A DNA stretch of 16,541 nt from Patescibacteria group bacterium (GTDB lineage Bacteria; Patescibacteriota; Dojkabacteria; SC72), in assembly GCA_018818345.1 (NCBI GenBank), contig JAHISI010000075.1, positions 1-16,541 on the forward strand, read 5' to 3'. The translations under genes and the position numbers were made by a program. The notes below the pieces were generated by a model. The model made no database searches, was not told the origin of the DNA, and saw only the letters and a program-made list of their open reading frames with translations. Below are positions 6,280 to 13,703 of the stretch, one piece after another. Position 1 is the first letter of the stretch; each line of letters opens with the position of its first letter.

Positions 6280-8097
6280 ATGATAACTAAAAGTTCGCTT
6301 TTAAAATACTTCCAAACTAAAGGATTAATAACCGAGGACGATGCTAGGAAGGTCCTTGTTGAAAGAAGTCGTAGCCAAAAGAGCGAAGAAACAATCATAC
6401 GTGAGATGACATTGGCAAATGAAGAACAAATTGCACAAGCCAAGGCTGAGATATTTGGAATCCCATATGTGAATTTAAAAGACGTTGAAATACAGGAGAG
6501 CATAATCTCTGAGGTTAGTGTTGATGCTTTGCAGAAATATAGAGCAGTACCTTTTGAGAGAAACCAGGATTCTGTAAAGATTGCTATGCAGGATCCATTT
6601 GACATACAGGCGACTCAGGCTTTGCAGAGAAAATATCCTGCAGGTACGAGAATCCTGGTACATATTACTACTGCCGAGAGTATTGGATACATTTTAGATC
6701 GTAGAGTTGGAGAGACAATGAGCTCTGAGGTTACTGAGGCTTTGGAAGATGTGGAGATGCCAGTTACTGAAATTAATGAAGATCCAAATATTCTATCAAG
6801 CACAGATTTATCAAGTGCTCCAATTGCAAGAATTGTAAATGCAATCCTTCAATATGCAGCTATATCCCAAGCATCCGATATCCATATCGAACCAATGGAA
6901 AAGAAAACACGTGTAAGATTTAGAATTAATGGTGTAATGACAGAACGATTGGCTTTGCCTTCTAATCTTAATCCAGCACTTGTATCTAGAGTTAAGATTC
7001 TTTCAAACCTAAAAATTGATGAAAAACGTGTGCCGCAAGATGGAAGATTCCCAATCAAAGTAAATGGCGCAAAGATAGACCTTCGTGTTTCTACTATGCC
7101 CACCATATATGGCGAGAAGGTCGTTATGCGTCTTCTAGAATCTGATACCTCTAATGTGACTTTGGAATCTACGGGAATGAGAGGTCATGCATACAAGGTG
7201 TATCTTGATGGCTTGGGTGTCACAAATGGTATTGTGCTTGTCACTGGTCCTACAGGTAGTGGTAAAACACGTACCCTGGCCTGTTCCTTGATGAAGGTAA
7301 ATGATGCTAAGGTGAATATCATATCTCTTGAAAATCCTGTTGAAATCAGAGTCCCTGGAGTTACTCAGGTTCAGATTAATCCTGATGCTGGTCTTACATT
7401 CGCAACAGGGCTTCGATCTGTATTGAGACAAGATCCGGACATCGTAATGGTAGGAGAAATCAGAGACCAGGAAACTGCTCAACTTGCGGTTCAAGCCTCT
7501 CTTACGGGGCACTTAGTACTTTCTACTTTGCACACAAATAGCGCGGCAGCAGCTATACCTAGACTTTTAGATATGGGTATAGAACCATACTTACTCTCTT
7601 CAACAATTAGATCTGTAGCAGCACAGAGATTACCAAGAAAGATTTGTGAGCATTGTGTGGAAGCATATCCTGCATTACCAGAAGTGGTGAAAGATATTAA
7701 AGATGAAATGAGCAGTGTCCCAGGCTTTGATGTAATACAATACTTAACAAGAGTTGCAGCATCCCAAAATACGTCGGCAGATTTCAATTTCGTACCTAGA
7801 AGTTCCGCTTTTAAACCCCCAGAAATGGGTCCAGATGGTCAACCAATTCTCTATCTTTACCGTGGTAAAGGATGCGACAAGTGTGGAGGAACTGGATACT
7901 CAGGAAGAATTGGTATTTTTGAGGTGTTAGATATCACAGACAAGATAAGTAGGATGATGATGGAAACTGTAACGGACAAAGATATTGAGAAAGTTGCACA
8001 AGAGCAAGGAATGCTTACTATGACAGAAGATGGTTACCTCAAGGCACTCGAGGGAATCACCACGCTTGAAGAAGTAATGAGAGTGTCAAAAGAGTAA
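6280..8097 (+). CDS. pilB: Type IV pilus extension ATPase PilB
   Basis: Hexameric cytoplasmic ATPase that powers pilin polymerisation through PilC. Residues ~1-130 form the GspE/MshE-like N-terminal domain; it lacks the RLG motifs of c-di-GMP-binding MshEN domains, so c-di-GMP control should not be assumed. The ATPase core has Walker A GPTGSGKT (323-330), an Asp box SLENPVEI (349-356) where the usual EDPVE reads ENPVE, Walker B VGEIRD with Glu393, and the His box TGHLVLSTLHTN with His411 and His418. Two CxxC pairs (C456/C459 and C532/C535) form the Zn site typical of PilB and absent in PilT, which separates the two ATPases. They are 72 residues apart, about twice the usual distance. Its 605 residues are slightly above the family norm. 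First gene of the plus-strand pil operon; pilT starts 20 bases after its stop. No Shine-Dalgarno sequence. Confidence 0.95.
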   Translation: MITKSSLLKYFQTKGLITEDDARKVLVERSRSQKSEETIIREMTLANEEQIAQAKAEIFGIPYVNLKDVEIQESIISEVSVDALQKYRAVPFERNQDSVKIAMQDPFDIQATQALQRKYPAGTRILVHITTAESIGYILDRRVGETMSSEVTEALEDVEMPVTEINEDPNILSSTDLSSAPIARIVNAILQYAAISQASDIHIEPMEKKTRVRFRINGVMTERLALPSNLNPALVSRVKILSNLKIDEKRVPQDGRFPIKVNGAKIDLRVSTMPTIYGEKVVMRLLESDTSNVTLESTGMRGHAYKVYLDGLGVTNGIVLVTGPTGSGKTRTLACSLMKVNDAKVNIISLENPVEIRVPGVTQVQINPDAGLTFATGLRSVLRQDPDIVMVGEIRDQETAQLAVQASLTGHLVLSTLHTNSAAAAIPRLLDMGIEPYLLSSTIRSVAAQRLPRKICEHCVEAYPALPEVVKDIKDEMSSVPGFDVIQYLTRVAASQNTSADFNFVPRSSAFKPPEMGPDGQPILYLYRGKGCDKCGGTGYSGRIGIFEVLDITDKISRMMMETVTDKDIEKVAQEQGMLTMTEDGYLKALEGITTLEEVMRVSKE

Positions 8098-8117
8098 ATT
8101 TTTGATATAACTAAAGA

Positions 8118-9674
8118 ATGGATAATAATACTGCCCAAGATGACAATGTAAAATTTGGATATACCAATATTCCTACGGATACTCCGGTGGCTTCAACAAC
8201 CCCGACTACACCTGCTGTAACAACTCCTCCTGCGCCAACCACACAAGATATTTCTCAACTAAGTCAAAAGATAGAAGAAATTAATAAAACATCTGAGGCT
8301 CCAAAGACTACAAATTCTTATGTTGCTCAACCTACAGACCTTCCCAACTTAGAGAAAGTTTCTCAGAATGTCGGAATATTGCCAGATGGACCGTCTCCTC
8401 TACCCTCTTCCGATATGACATTAGATTCATTAGGAAGGTCTGGGAATAATTTGGATGATATTATGCCTGATTTCAAGAAACCTAAAGCAATGGAAAGAGA
8501 GCCTAAATCAGATAATTTAGCAAAACCTGTAGATCCAAAGCCCATCGAGGAAGAGGTTGTCGAAAATAATACAAATACCCCTAATTACTCAATAAATGGT
8601 ACCAACAATTCTAAATATAGAATTGAAGACTTATTGGGATTAACGATAAGCCGAAATGCATCTGACCTACATATTGCCGTAGGATATCCCCCTATCATCA
8701 GAGTAGATGGAGAATTAGAAGAAGTTGGAGATAGAATTCTTAATCCTGAAGATGCCGAAGAATTAATCCTAAGTGTTCTCTCGGATGAAAAGAAAGAGCT
8801 TTTAGAAGTTAACAGAGAGGTTGATTTGGCCTATACATATGAAGGTGCCAGTAATGCACGATTCAGAATCAATGCATACTATGCAATGAAGAACTTGAGT
8901 GCCGCGTTCCGATTGATTCCATCTAGAATTAGAACCATTGAGGAACTTATGCTTCCTCAGATGTATCATCAGTTTACAAAATTAAAACAAGGCCTAGTAC
9001 TAGTTACAGGTCCTACTGGACATGGAAAAAGTACAACCTTAGCAAGTTTGCTTGAGGACATTAACAGAACAAGATTCGCACACATCGTAACTATTGAAGA
9101 TCCAATCGAGTATGTATTTGAAGGAAAGAAATCATTAATAGATCAAAGAGAAATGAATGACGATACACACTCATGGGAAATCGCACTTAGAAGTGCACTA
9201 AGACAAGACCCAGATGTGTTGCTTGTCGGTGAGATGAGAGATTACGAGACTATTTCTGCAACTATTACCCTGGCTGAAACAGGTCACTTAGTATTTGCAA
9301 CTTTGCATACTAACAGTGCATCTCAGACCATTGACCGTATAATAGATGTATTCCCAGATAATCAACAGCCACAAGTAAGAGCACAATTAGCAAATATTCT
9401 TGAAGCTGTTGTTGCTCAGAGGCTAATTCCTCTGGAAAAAGGTGGAAGAAGAGCTGTCTCGGAGATTATGATAAAGAATTCAGCAGTTGGAAACCTTATT
9501 CGAGAAGGAAAGGCTAACCAGATAGATAACGTTATTAGAACAAGCTCAGACATAGGAATGATTTCTCTCGAAAAATCTCTGGTTAATCTTGTAAGGGAAG
9601 GTATTATTTCCGTACAAAAGGCTCAAGAATATGCTGTATTCCCAGAGGAAGTTTTAAGATTATTAAAAAGTTAA
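8118..9674 (+). CDS. pilT: Type IV pilus retraction ATPase PilT with long N-terminal extension
   Basis: ATPase that depolymerises the pilus, driving twitching and DNA uptake. From residue ~167 it is a typical PilT: N-terminal domain ASDLHIAVGYPPIIRVDGEL, Walker A GPTGHGKSTTL (298-308), Asp box TIEDPIEY (325-332), Walker B LLVGEMRDYET (368-378), His box TGHLVFATLHTNS (388-400) and the PilT-specific NLIREGK (459-465, usually AIRNLIREGK). Tetracysteine Zn motifs are absent, as expected. The first ~166 residues are rich in Pro, Thr, Ser and Asn, without predicted fold or membrane segment; usual PilT proteins are 340-390 residues, this one 518. The extension is in frame and starts at the first ATG, 20 bases after pilB. 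It probably forms a disordered tail. pilC follows after three bases. Confidence 0.93.
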   Translation: MDNNTAQDDNVKFGYTNIPTDTPVASTTPTTPAVTTPPAPTTQDISQLSQKIEEINKTSEAPKTTNSYVAQPTDLPNLEKVSQNVGILPDGPSPLPSSDMTLDSLGRSGNNLDDIMPDFKKPKAMEREPKSDNLAKPVDPKPIEEEVVENNTNTPNYSINGTNNSKYRIEDLLGLTISRNASDLHIAVGYPPIIRVDGELEEVGDRILNPEDAEELILSVLSDEKKELLEVNREVDLAYTYEGASNARFRINAYYAMKNLSAAFRLIPSRIRTIEELMLPQMYHQFTKLKQGLVLVTGPTGHGKSTTLASLLEDINRTRFAHIVTIEDPIEYVFEGKKSLIDQREMNDDTHSWEIALRSALRQDPDVLLVGEMRDYETISATITLAETGHLVFATLHTNSASQTIDRIIDVFPDNQQPQVRAQLANILEAVVAQRLIPLEKGGRRAVSEIMIKNSAVGNLIREGKANQIDNVIRTSSDIGMISLEKSLVNLVREGIISVQKAQEYAVFPEEVLRLLKS

Positions 9675-9677
9675 AAT

Positions 9678-10889
9678 ATGAAGCAATTTAAATATTCAGC
9701 AAGAGATGTAAAAGGGAAAGTTGTAACTGGTGAGGTTGAAGCAAGAGATGCAGAATCTGTCACCGATATCTTGCATGATAGAGGCTTGATTGTTGTTAGT
9801 ATTAAAGAAGGAATGGGCATTGATTTCGAGAAATTGGCAGAGATAAATATTGGTGGCGTTCCAATGAAAGAGAAAGTTGTCTTTATGCGTCAGATGTCTA
9901 CAATGGTAGGAGCTGGCTTACCACTTACGCGAGCATTAGAAATTATGGTACAACAGGCCGGAAACCCCTTCTTCAAAAGAGTCTTAAAAGAGGTCTTGGC
10001 TTCTGTCCAATCAGGTAGATCTTTATCTGATTCCTTCAGAGCACAAGATGAAATATATGATGAAGTAACTTTGAATCTTATTGAAGCTGGTGAAGAAAGT
10101 GGAAACCTTGAAACTATCCTGGAAAGGCTTGCAACTGAATTAGAAGAGAAGAATAGTCTTACAAGTAAGCTTAAATCGGCAATGATATACCCTATTATTA
10201 TTTTAGTGGTTATTGTTGTCGTTGTAGTATTGATGATGATGGTGCTTATTCCTTCTATGGCAACAATATATAGTGATTTTGGAGCGGAGTTACCTTGGGT
10301 TACGAGAGTCCTTATGGGCATGAGCGATTTCTTCCTTAACTTCTGGTGGGCTGTATTGGTTGTTCTTGCGATCTTGATTATCGGAGGAAAATATTATTTA
10401 GATTCTCCCAAGGGGAAGAGAAATTGGGACAAATTGGTATTGAAGATTCCTGTAATTGGAGGAATTATAACTAAAATGCAATTATCACAATTTACTAGAA
10501 TATTAGCATTGCTTTTGGGAAGTGGGTTATCAATTATTAAAGCTCTGGAGTTAACAGCATCATCGCTGAGTAACAGTATGTTCAGAGATACAATTACAGA
10601 AGCAAAGGCTGAGGTTGAGAAAGGTGGCGCTTTGGCTTTACCTATTGCTCGAAGTGAATATTTCCCTTTACTCGTAAGCAGTATGATTGCTGTTGGTGAA
10701 GAAACAGGAGAGATTGATTCCGTATTAACCAAAGTGTCCGAATATTATAAAGAGGAAGTTGATGTTGCAACTACAAATATGGCTTCTGTTTTAGAGCCTG
10801 TATTCCTTATCATAATGGGATTAGCAATTGGGTTTATAGCTTTAGGTGTTTATATGCCTATGTTCCAGCTATCTTCTGCAATCGGTTAA
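9678..10889 (+). CDS. pilC: Type IV pilus inner-membrane platform protein PilC
   Basis: Polytopic platform protein that couples PilB/PilT rotation to pilin insertion and removal. Two T2SSF (GspF) domains are visible: residues ~68-191 and ~271-393, each with the helical-bundle signature (for example LMRQ-like FMRQMSTMVGAGLPL at 69-83 and QFTRILALLLGSGLSI at 271-286, and the paired EAGEESGNL / AVGEETGEI loops). Three membrane segments are expected at about 170-192, 218-240 and 374-396. The 403-residue length is standard. It begins three bases after the pilT stop and has no Shine-Dalgarno sequence of its own, so it is presumably translated by coupling. No terminator follows, so pilBTC transcripts may read into pilA. 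Confidence 0.95.
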   Translation: MKQFKYSARDVKGKVVTGEVEARDAESVTDILHDRGLIVVSIKEGMGIDFEKLAEINIGGVPMKEKVVFMRQMSTMVGAGLPLTRALEIMVQQAGNPFFKRVLKEVLASVQSGRSLSDSFRAQDEIYDEVTLNLIEAGEESGNLETILERLATELEEKNSLTSKLKSAMIYPIIILVVIVVVVVLMMMVLIPSMATIYSDFGAELPWVTRVLMGMSDFFLNFWWAVLVVLAILIIGGKYYLDSPKGKRNWDKLVLKIPVIGGIITKMQLSQFTRILALLLGSGLSIIKALELTASSLSNSMFRDTITEAKAEVEKGGALALPIARSEYFPLLVSSMIAVGEETGEIDSVLTKVSEYYKEEVDVATTNMASVLEPVFLIIMGLAIGFIALGVYMPMFQLSSAIG

Positions 10890-10896
10890 TTCGTCA

Positions 10897-10925
10897 TTGA
10901 CAAGGTATAAAAAGTTTTGTAATCT
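10897..10925 (+). promoter_or_regulatory. Predicted promoter of the major pilin gene
   Basis: TTGACA (10897-10902, perfect -35), 17 bases, TAATCT (10920-10925, weak -10). A second possible start is the pair TTTACT (10925-10930) and TCTAAT (10949-10954) with 18-base spacing, whose -10 ends five bases before the ATG and would give a leaderless message. Either would let the pilin be made in excess of the machinery genes. Confidence 0.45.
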
Positions 10926-10959
10926 TTACTTAGTTAAATTAATAACTGTCTAATCAAAC

Positions 10960-11496
10960 ATGAGAAAGAATCTCTATGAAGCATTCACATTAGTAGAAAT
11001 GCTTATCGTTATGGGTATCCTTATAATCTTAATGGCTGTTGGTATTACTGCTGGTAGATTTGCTATCAATAGAGCTAATGATGTTGCTCACCAGAACGCT
11101 GTAGACCAGATTTATACTGGCTTACAAGCTTACTATACTGATAATAGAGAATTTCCTGTTGGTACAGAAACTCCTGCTACAATGATTGCTGCTGCGGGTG
11201 ATTTAGGAAAGTATCTTGATAACGGAGCATTTGATGGTGGTACAGCTGCAACATATTACTACATGGTTTCAACAGATCAGCAGGTTGTATTGGTTTGTGT
11301 AGCTAAGGGTGGTTTAGATGATGATAAAGAACTCGGATTCTATTGTAACGGAAACGGATTTGGAGCTACAGAAGTTGCAGGTGGTGCAATAACTTCAAAA
11401 GATGTTGCATTTGGAACAGGAGCTGATTACACATACATTAGTACTCCATCTACAGGGATAACAAGCTCTGATTGGGATGGTAATGCATGGAACTAA
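10960..11496 (+). CDS. pilA: Type IV prepilin, probable major pilin
   Basis: Short basic leader MRKNLYEA, then the class III signal FTLVEMLIVMGILIILMAVG, with cleavage predicted between A8 and F9 and the conserved Glu at +5. The -1 residue is Ala, not the usual Gly. The hydrophobic helix is followed by a globular domain containing Cys113 and Cys129 in the segment VLVCVAKGGLDD...GFYCNGNG, which can form a disulfide loop. The mature protein is about 170 residues, normal for a pilin. The gene has a private promoter and is followed by the only strong terminator of the locus, as expected for the abundantly made subunit; that is why I call it the major pilin. The third-downstream gene (12326) is a full-length paralogue. 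Gene symbol by role, not by orthology. Confidence 0.85.
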   Translation: MRKNLYEAFTLVEMLIVMGILIILMAVGITAGRFAINRANDVAHQNAVDQIYTGLQAYYTDNREFPVGTETPATMIAAAGDLGKYLDNGAFDGGTAATYYYMVSTDQQVVLVCVAKGGLDDDKELGFYCNGNGFGATEVAGGAITSKDVAFGTGADYTYISTPSTGITSSDWDGNAWN

Positions 11497-11515
11497 TAGC
11501 ATTTTAATGTGATTT

Positions 11516-11548
11516 AAAACCCCTCCTTGTGAGGGGTTTTTTATTTTT
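11516..11548 (+). terminator. Rho-independent terminator after the major pilin
   Basis: Perfect 10-bp stem AAAACCCCTC (11516-11525) and GAGGGGTTTT (11531-11540) with loop CTTGT, followed by TT, A, TTTTT. It lies 20 bases after the pilA stop and separates pilA from pilD. Confidence 0.9.
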
Positions 11549-11558
11549 CCTAACAGTA

Positions 11559-11564
11559 TATAAT
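11559..11564 (+). promoter_or_regulatory. Consensus -10 just before pilD
   Basis: A perfect TATAAT ends six bases before the pilD ATG, right after the terminator. The -35 region is a T run of the terminator and is weak. Transcription would begin at or next to the ATG, giving a leaderless mRNA for pilD and the minor pilins. Confidence 0.45.
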
Positions 11565-11570
11565 TGAAAC

Positions 11571-12314
11571 ATGATTATCTTCTATATTTGTATATTCTTT
11601 ATTGGTGCAGCATTAGCTAGCTTTATCAATGCCACACTTTACAGAATAGAAAAGGAATTCAAATGGAAAGCACTACTTACCCAGAACTCTCATTGTGAAG
11701 AATGTGGGCACACACTCTCTTGGATAGATCTCCTACCAGTCTTAGGATTTTTAATTAACAAGGGAAAATGTAAATATTGTAATGCGAAGGTTAATATCTA
11801 TTATCCAATATCTGAATTTGTACTTGGAATAATCTTTCTCTTTTTCTTTCTCTACGCCGTCCCCTTCTATATGTATGTTGTAATCCTTTTTCTTTTCATC
11901 TTAAGTACCTACGATATTAAAGAACTGGGTATACCAAAAGATTTAACACATATTTTCCTTGCTTTATGTTTAATAATTTTCATATTTACTTTTGATGTTA
12001 CAAAAATATATTTCCCAATAGCTATTGGAATTTTCTTAATCCTCCTTAACATCTTTAAAAAATCATTTGGATTGGGAGATATTTTAATTATTCTGGGACT
12101 TGGGGTATTAATTAGTAAAGAACAATTCATTATCTTTTTTTGGCTTTCGATAATCATAGCTCTACTCTATTCTATTCTCTTTATGATTAGAAAAAAGATA
12201 GACATAAAGAAAGCAAAAGTACCAATGGTACCCTTTCTGAGCATCGCCTTTGTAATAGCCATAATATATGGTGAGGTTCTCTGGGGTCATATTCTTAAAT
12301 TACTGCAAATGTGA
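11571..12314 (+). CDS. pilD: Prepilin peptidase / N-methyltransferase
   Basis: Membrane aspartyl protease that removes prepilin leaders and usually methylates the new N terminus. The N-terminal region keeps the two CxxC pairs C42/C45 and C67/C70 of the cytoplasmic Zn-binding methyltransferase part. The catalytic aspartates are D115 (STYDIKELGIP) and D170 in the GxGD motif FGLGD. VPMVPFLS near the C terminus matches the conserved IPFGPFL-type segment. About seven to eight membrane helices are visible in 247 residues, a normal bacterial length. It sits between the major pilin and the other prepilins and would process all five. The second pilin gene starts 11 bases after its stop. The ATG lacks a Shine-Dalgarno sequence and lies six bases after a TATAAT. 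Confidence 0.95.
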   Translation: MIIFYICIFFIGAALASFINATLYRIEKEFKWKALLTQNSHCEECGHTLSWIDLLPVLGFLINKGKCKYCNAKVNIYYPISEFVLGIIFLFFFLYAVPFYMYVVILFLFILSTYDIKELGIPKDLTHIFLALCLIIFIFTFDVTKIYFPIAIGIFLILLNIFKKSFGLGDILIILGLGVLISKEQFIIFFWLSIIIALLYSILFMIRKKIDIKKAKVPMVPFLSIAFVIAIIYGEVLWGHILKLLQM

Positions 12315-12320
12315 TAGATT
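12312..12320 (+). promoter_or_regulatory. Extended -10-like element before the second pilin
   Basis: TGATAGATT (TG, one base, TAGATT) overlaps the pilD stop and ends five bases before the next ATG. No good -35 is present. It fits the same spacing seen at holB, but in such AT-rich DNA chance is possible. Confidence 0.2.
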
Positions 12321-12325
12321 AAATC

Positions 12326-12907
12326 ATGCCTAGAAGATACAAAGCTTTTACACTAGTTGAAATGTTAATTGTAATGGGAGTACTCATTGTACTCCTCTCC
12401 ATTGGTGTTATGGTTGGACGATTTGCGCTTCAAAAAGCTCAGGATGTAAAACATAAAGATGCTGCAAGGCTATTGTATACAGCATTAATTAAATACAAAA
12501 ACATTAATGGAGCCTACCCTGCGCTTGGAACATGTAGTGGATGTATAGAGAGAGAATTCTTCGCATATGCCATGGGATACAATGGTACACCAAGCAATTA
12601 CATTTTAAAGGAATATGCCAATGAAGATGGAATATTTGATGGTGGCAGTGATGCTACCTACTACTATGCTGTAGATAGCATAGATCAAAGGTTTGTTGTG
12701 GTTTGTGTATCTCTTGGGGGAATAGATGATGAAAACGAACGAGGCTTCTATTGCACGGGAGATGGTATAGGAATGCTCCCCGAGATCAGCCCAATTACGG
12801 ATAAAGATATTGGAGCACAGTCGACAGGTGATTCCTTAGCTATAACTGTAAAGAGTATGGACAACTCTGACTGGCGTAACGAAGACGGTTTCTCTTTAAA
12901 CGATTGA
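12326..12907 (+). CDS. Type IV prepilin, paralogue of the major pilin
   Basis: Leader MPRRYKA, cleavage predicted between A7 and F8, then FTLVEMLIVMGVLIVLLSIG with Glu+5. The whole protein parallels the gene at 10960: GRFA...A.DV.H after the helix, FDGG..ATYYY in the middle, VVVCVSLGGIDD...GFYCTGDG with Cys127 and Cys143 at the same 15-residue spacing, IT.KD and a C-terminal SDW. It differs by an extra pair, Cys70 and Cys73 (GTCSGC), and a longer centre. It arose by duplication, probably as an alternative or accessory pilin. It lies 11 bases downstream of pilD and is likely co-transcribed with it. Lower expression than pilA is expected because it lacks a strong promoter of its own. Confidence 0.85.
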   Translation: MPRRYKAFTLVEMLIVMGVLIVLLSIGVMVGRFALQKAQDVKHKDAARLLYTALIKYKNINGAYPALGTCSGCIEREFFAYAMGYNGTPSNYILKEYANEDGIFDGGSDATYYYAVDSIDQRFVVVCVSLGGIDDENERGFYCTGDGIGMLPEISPITDKDIGAQSTGDSLAITVKSMDNSDWRNEDGFSLND

Positions 12908-12932
12908 TACCTATCTCTTTCTATGTTAAATT
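12904..12932 (+). promoter_or_regulatory. Possible promoter of the minor-pilin group
   Basis: TTGATA (12904-12909), 17 bases, TAAATT (12927-12932), overlapping the stop of the preceding pilin. Transcription would begin near 12939-12940, at the first in-frame TTG of the next gene. Confidence 0.3.
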
Positions 12933-12959
12933 AAACTGTTGAATTGTATACATACTGCC

Positions 12960-13703
12960 TTGAATTTAAAACTGCGAAAAATATATTCCGCCTATACCTT
13001 AATGGAACTCTTAGTCGTAATGAGCATATTTTCCATTCTTGGAGCTATGACCTTTTCCGCTTTTGGAAATTTACAAAATACTGTTAAGATGAACGAATAT
13101 GCACTTACTCTTGAGCAAGATGTAAGGTCTGTTCAAAGATCTGCAATGCTCCTTGAAAGATCTTCCGGAGAAAAATGGCTCTATGGACTAGGAATTGATT
13201 TTGGTGATTTAGAGAGCAACGATGATGGTTTGTATACCGCATTCAAGTGGTGTTCACCCTTTGTTGACTATGGTGATATTCTTACTAAATCTAGTCTTCC
13301 AGCATACACCCCTTCGAAATCCTTGGGTGCACCCACAGGGATAGGAAGTGAATCAAATGGGTATTTGACTGTTTCCTCTATTGGTGGTTCTTGTGGAACA
13401 AATGCAACTTCCTCATTAAGTATTTTGCCAGGATATGACAAATCTACAACAACTCCAATATCAGATATAACAATTACAGAGATAGATGGCAAAAAACCTA
13501 GATTTGTAGTTTTTGAATCTGTGTCAGGGAGAACATTTTTTTATGCTGATGATGGAGAGCTGCTAAATTACACTACAGAGGGTAAATTGGAAGCAGATCC
13601 AAAGCCATTTGTAATTACAATCAATCCCCAGAGTGATGTTAATACAAGAATTATAACTATTGGAAACCTTTCGGGTAAAATAAATACAGAATCAGTACAA
13701 TGA
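12960..13703 (+). CDS. Minor prepilin, FimT/GspH-like
   Basis: Class III signal SA|YTLMELLVVMSIFSILGA with Glu+5 and Ala at -1, then a helix TLEQDVRSVQRSAMLLER typical of FimT/GspH-type minor pilins that help start pilus assembly. No ATG exists upstream of the signal in this frame. I chose the TTG at 12960, which gives a basic 11-residue leader (MNLKLRKIYSA) like those of its neighbours; a TTG at 12939 would add seven residues and is also possible. The mature protein of about 236 residues is long for FimT, with a Ser/Thr/Gly-rich C-terminal beta domain and two cysteines. The stop overlaps the next start by four bases (ATGA), so translation is coupled. Assignment to FimT/GspH is by helix pattern only. 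Confidence 0.75.
   Translation: MNLKLRKIYSAYTLMELLVVMSIFSILGAMTFSAFGNLQNTVKMNEYALTLEQDVRSVQRSAMLLERSSGEKWLYGLGIDFGDLESNDDGLYTAFKWCSPFVDYGDILTKSSLPAYTPSKSLGAPTGIGSESNGYLTVSSIGGSCGTNATSSLSILPGYDKSTTTPISDITITEIDGKKPRFVVFESVSGRTFFYADDGELLNYTTEGKLEADPKPFVITINPQSDVNTRIITIGNLSGKINTESVQ

Noticed and set aside
6258..6605. 115-codon minus-strand frame across the pilB start
   Set aside because: It overlaps conserved PilB coding sequence and the pil promoter, and its Ser/Cys-rich composition is typical of an antisense shadow.
7135..7512. 125-codon open frame on the minus strand inside pilB
   Set aside because: It is antisense to the conserved Walker A/B region of PilB, and its protein shows no recognisable motif; its length is explained by the codon pattern of the true gene.
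9890..10321. 143-codon open frame on the minus strand inside pilC
   Set aside because: It mirrors the conserved first domain and membrane segment of PilC; the Thr/Ile-rich run is the antisense of the poly-Val stretch.
11571..12907. Alternative genetic code with UGA read as Gly or Trp
   Set aside because: UGA ends pilD, the second pilin and the minor pilins at sensible places, and no conserved gene contains an in-frame UGA.
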